Below, piece by piece: positions 62,201 to 64,000 of a stretch of 64,000 nt of DNA. Source of the DNA: Bryobacteraceae bacterium (lineage in GTDB: Bacteria; Acidobacteriota; Terriglobia; Bryobacterales; Bryobacteraceae); assembly GCA_025980665.1 (NCBI GenBank), contig JAICXC010000005.1, forward strand, positions 1 to 64,000. The letters run 5' to 3'. The notes below the pieces were generated by a model, which saw only the letters and a list, made by a program, of their open reading frames with translations, had not been told where the DNA came from and searched no databases. The first letter of the stretch is position 1. Each line of letters opens with the position of its first letter. Both the position numbers and the translations under genes were made by a program.

Positions 62201-62995
62201 GGTATTGGGGGTGCCCGCGTTGAACGCTTCGTTCATCAGGTAACCGTAAGCACCACCGTGAAACTGGTTGGTGCCCGACTTCATGGTGGTGTTAAACACA
62301 CCGCCGCCTGCCTGGCCGAATTCCGCCGCGTAGTTGCTGGTCTGAATCGAGGTTTCCTGAATTGCATCCACACTAGGCTGCGTCCAGGATTGCGTGCCTG
62401 ACCATATACCCATCTGCGCGTCCTGTCCTTCGATGCGGATGGACTGCGTGTTCGACGGCATGCCGTTGATGCGGATGGCCACGTCCGGCGTGTAGCTGGA
62501 GCCCGGAATCAGGTTGGTCATCGCGTAGGGGGTACGAAGACCGGCGCCCGTGCCGATTTGCAGTACCGGGAGATTGTTGATGCGGTCCGTAGTGACGTTG
62601 TGGCTCAGCTCGCCGCTTTCGGTCTTGAGAAGAGGAGTCGCTTCCGTGACAGTGAGTGTCTCCGAAGTGGTGCCCACTTCGAGCTTGACGTCCACGCGAA
62701 CCGTCTGCGCCACCGGAAGAAAAATGTTCTCTTTGACGTACTTCTTAAACCCACTGACCGTGACGGTCAATTCGTAGTTGCCGGTGGGCAGCTGCGGGAT
62801 CACATAATTGCCGGTGGTCGAACTCCCGGCCTCATACACCGAGCCGTTATCGACGTTTTTGGCTTCAATCTTGGCGGACGCGACGACGGCGCCACTAGGA
62901 TCAGAAATTGCTCCTGTAATCGAACCGCGATCGCTTTGGCCGAACACGAATAGGGCACAAAGCAATAGTCCGAATGAAATCCGCAAGGATCGCAT
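59285..62995 (-). CDS. Oar-like TonB-dependent receptor (copy 2)
   Basis: A 1236-residue outer-membrane receptor with the same order as the copy at 51231: signal peptide (SFGLLLCALFVFGQ), carboxypeptidase-regulatory sandwich (DRGSITGAISDPSGAVVASAKIEAKN, seen as GSITGAISDPSGA), plug (RIEGQDAQMGIW; EFGQAGGGVFNTTMKSGTNQFHGGAYGY) and barrel ending MVARFTF. GGGAGG precedes the ATG. The two copies are clearly paralogous but diverged, especially in the barrel loops, so they probably take different substrates. Promoter and terminator are both visible. Confidence 0.93.
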   Translation of the reverse strand: MRSLRISFGLLLCALFVFGQSDRGSITGAISDPSGAVVASAKIEAKNVDNGSVYEAGSSTTGNYVIPQLPTGNYELTVTVSGFKKYVKENIFLPVAQTVRVDVKLEVGTTSETLTVTEATPLLKTESGELSHNVTTDRINNLPVLQIGTGAGLRTPYAMTNLIPGSSYTPDVAIRINGMPSNTQSIRIEGQDAQMGIWSGTQSWTQPSVDAIQETSIQTSNYAAEFGQAGGGVFNTTMKSGTNQFHGGAYGYLMNEAFNAGTPNTNAGLANGSLTGAVVDPNHLNQHVRPRLRREDYGGSFGGPVDIPKIYDGHDKTFFFFNFEQFRETAITAAGTAASIKTVPTAAYRQGDFSAALGTTPIGTDSLGNQLFNNQVFDPCSTTTTANGVRLRTAFPGNKVPLGAASCLGGTYLDPVTAKFQALMPLPTNSNNATGYQDFTSSYSNSRLQTVPSIKLDHSLSAKAHLSGYWGRTTVAPYPATDGMPFPITSANPSKIASYTVRINFDYTLTPTLLLHLGAGLLSADDAEQGPGGPLGSQYDVLSYFGLKGTGTTQVLPTVGAPAPGFNGGPATGFGGLYGGYSPRIGPSTNIEIHEYKPTSNASLTWVKSNHTYKFGADFNTDGYLNKSNTYAAPWIGFANTGTTDPAAQGQILTPGTNAGFIYASFLLGLADDGYTSVPANTRLGKKALGLFAQDTWKVTRKLTLDYGLRWDFETYLREHNGYQGSVSLDTPNPIAGGRLGATIFEGFGPGRCQCNFASNYPFAFGPRIGVAYQVTPKTVLRVGAGISYTRTSANNFQSYAVASNTPYSASQYGDPAYLTRDGLPYKVTFPNFDPGQLPYQGVPAGSLNYFDRQAGRPARTVQWSFLIQRELRRDLVIEVGYVGNRGAWFQSTSAINDDAIMPSSLNAVGLDIHNPADQTLLTSQLSSAVAAQRGFSGLPYPNFPSTLTVFQALRPYPEYTSILHLWGPLGSTKYDSMQVNLTKRYSHGLDLNTNFTWSKQFVNGVESEGVFGGASENDVFNRNNNWYLSSNNQPFLLVISANYTTPKMNGDGLAMKVLSQITRDWTTAAVLRYGSGLPVTSPTSINLLSSMLGQSTFYNRVPGQALYTQDINCKCFNTAQTLVLNPNAWVDPGKGNWGTAAARYSDFSGARRPSENISFGRIFRLTESGRAQFQIRGEFTNMFNRWTWPNPTTTPGTPVTHDNAGNITGGYGFINLVGGAGANPRSGQMVARFTF

Positions 62996-63068
62996 GTTGC
63001 CTCCCCTTTTTTGACAACGTGGCAGGCCCGACTAACCTCGAAAAGCAAGCCTGCGTCAACCGGATGCA

Positions 63069-63098
63069 AGTATACCCTTAGGTTTGTCAACCCGTCAA
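63069..63098 (-). promoter_or_regulatory. Predicted sigma70-type promoter of TonB receptor 2
   Basis: On the minus strand TTGACG (63098-63093) and TATACT (63074-63069) are 18 bases apart, about 70 bases before the start codon. The region upstream is AT-rich compared with its surroundings. Confidence 0.6.
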
Positions 63099-63259
63099 CA
63101 TAAAAAAAGACAGAAAGATTACAAAGGCTCCGCTTTATCTAAATCCGTACGGAATATGGCATCTATACTAAATTTCATAACTAGGAAACGCTGCGTTTAG
63201 AGGTGTATTCCACGTGCAGCGGTGACTACGGCGGGACGCCCGCATGCCACGGCCTATGG

Positions 63260-64000
63260 TTAGTGAGCGAGCTTTTTCGCGATCTCCGCCAGCCTCTGGC
63301 GCTCGACCGGACTCAACCCGTTTTCCGGAATCGCCAAGGCTTCCGCGCCGTCGCCTGGATAGCGATACGCCGCGTCGGTATGGTCCTTCTGCTGGATCAG
63401 AACCTTGTATGCTTCCCAGGAGTAGAACAGGCCGGCCCACTGCTGAAAGTCGGCCGTTTCGTCGGGAGTTTGCGGACGGCTGGACGGCAACTGGTCGAGA
63501 TTGACCGGTGTTCCCATTTGAAGTGAGTGCTGAGGTCCGAAATACATCGCCTCGAGCCCAACGGATTTCCCTTCCGCCGCGATGTGGCTGAAGTTCACGT
63601 CGGTGGTCATGTCGTTCAAAGTCGGGGAATGATACGGATCGGCGTGGGACTGCGAGCTGCCCGGCCCGTACATCCGCAGGTGATCGAACTCCTGCCCCAG
63701 GGTCCCTTCCCAGTTGGAACCGTAATCGATGGTGATCACATAGCCGGCTTTGAGCGCGGCCCCGGCCCCCTGGATGAACTTACCCTCGCCCAGATTGATG
63801 TAGGTCACCATACCCTTACCATTCTTGGTCAGAGCATATGCGTAGGAGGGCGCGTATCGCCTTAAATGCTCGGCCAACTCCGGCATCACCGAGGCCGGGA
63901 CGTACAGTTCCTGGAATTGGAGCAGCTTGACGTTGTCTTCGTAGCTGGATCCTGCATTGAAAGCATCCAGAATGGCCGAAAACCCGGCGTGGCTCAAATA
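63260..64000 (-). CDS. MidA-like SAM-dependent methyltransferase (N-terminal part beyond right edge)
   Basis: About 247 C-terminal residues are visible. The sequence GYVITIDYGSNWEGTLGQEFDHLRMYG, later NDMTTDVNFSHIAAEGKSVGL and PETL-type helix ends match the C-terminal half of the MidA/NDUFAF7 methyltransferase family, which methylates an arginine on respiratory complex I in mitochondria. The SAM-binding core is largely outside the window. The C-terminus is extended by helices. The role in bacteria is not settled. Confidence 0.72.
   Translation of the reverse strand, partial: YLSHAGFSAILDAFNAGSSYEDNVKLLQFQELYVPASVMPELAEHLRRYAPSYAYALTKNGKGMVTYINLGEGKFIQGAGAALKAGYVITIDYGSNWEGTLGQEFDHLRMYGPGSSQSHADPYHSPTLNDMTTDVNFSHIAAEGKSVGLEAMYFGPQHSLQMGTPVNLDQLPSSRPQTPDETADFQQWAGLFYSWEAYKVLIQQKDHTDAAYRYPGDGAEALAIPENGLSPVERQRLAEIAKKLAH

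Overview
The window looks like a chromosomal stretch from a soil-type Acidobacteriota, most like the Bryobacterales / 'Candidatus Solibacter' group. That placement is inferred from gene content: two large Oar-like TonB-dependent receptors with an N-terminal carboxypeptidase-regulatory-like domain, a tandem pair of ADOP-type (MacB/FtsX) permeases, several secreted di-haem cytochromes of the photosynthetic-reaction-centre type, many exported quinoproteins, high GC and frequent GTG/TTG starts. No rRNA, convincing tRNA, CRISPR array, phage, plasmid gene or intact insertion sequence was seen. Coding density is very high, with many overlapping or touching genes.

Layout. 1-3261: a sugar-acid block, with a partial L-arabinonate-dehydratase-like gene translationally coupled to an exported metallo-beta-lactamase-fold protein, divergent from an MFS sugar-acid-type transporter. 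3355-9933: exported redox and C1-like genes (DUF6152 protein, di-haem cytochrome, secreted GlcG/HbpS protein, Tat-exported beta-propeller, aquaglyceroporin, cytosolic GlcG protein, glutathione-independent formaldehyde dehydrogenase). 10042-14997: two ADOP permeases. 15000-18627: OsmC peroxiredoxin, DinB protein, DUF3011/glycine-zipper protein, and a coupled exported methyltransferase and thioredoxin. 18802-22749: the housekeeping translation cluster rplM-rpsI-rpsB-tsf-pyrH-frr. 23088-27477: a coupled operon of one active and one inactive M16 peptidase plus a LolA-like secreted protein. 27481-30408: a two-gene signalling unit, one a competent HisKA_2 kinase and the other apparently a degenerate scaffold.

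30491-41140: oxidative and catabolic genes (cytochrome/PHM-like copper protein, 3-hydroxyisobutyrate-dehydrogenase-like and carboxymuconolactone-decarboxylase-like pair, AHL-lactonase-like / SET-domain / di-haem cytochrome operon, MFS transporter, MaoC/HTD2 dehydratase, unusual transketolase-like enzyme, two small unknowns, SDR). 41174-41913: mtgA, interrupted in frame exactly at a U_UUU_UUA slippery heptamer followed by a small hairpin. 41954-50778: CHRD protein plus quinoprotein dehydrogenase, glycine-zipper protein, exported DinB protein, methyltransferase plus amidohydrolase, and a GH105 enzyme fused to a degenerate M14-like domain, coupled to a small monooxygenase-like protein. 51231-62995: two TonB-dependent receptors flanking a quinoprotein dehydrogenase and an orphan molybdenum hydroxylase large subunit. 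63260 to the right edge: a partial MidA-like methyltransferase.

The dominant theme is periplasmic oxidation (PQQ enzymes, c-type cytochromes, Mo hydroxylase) combined with TonB-dependent uptake and sugar-acid/aromatic catabolism. I did not find an unmistakable new defence or mobile system. The strongest unexpected signals are the mtgA frameshift site, a terminator-embedded promoter and ribosome-binding site before the exported DinB gene, the pseudokinase hybrid, the pseudo-M14/GH105 fusion and the lactonase/SET/cytochrome operon.
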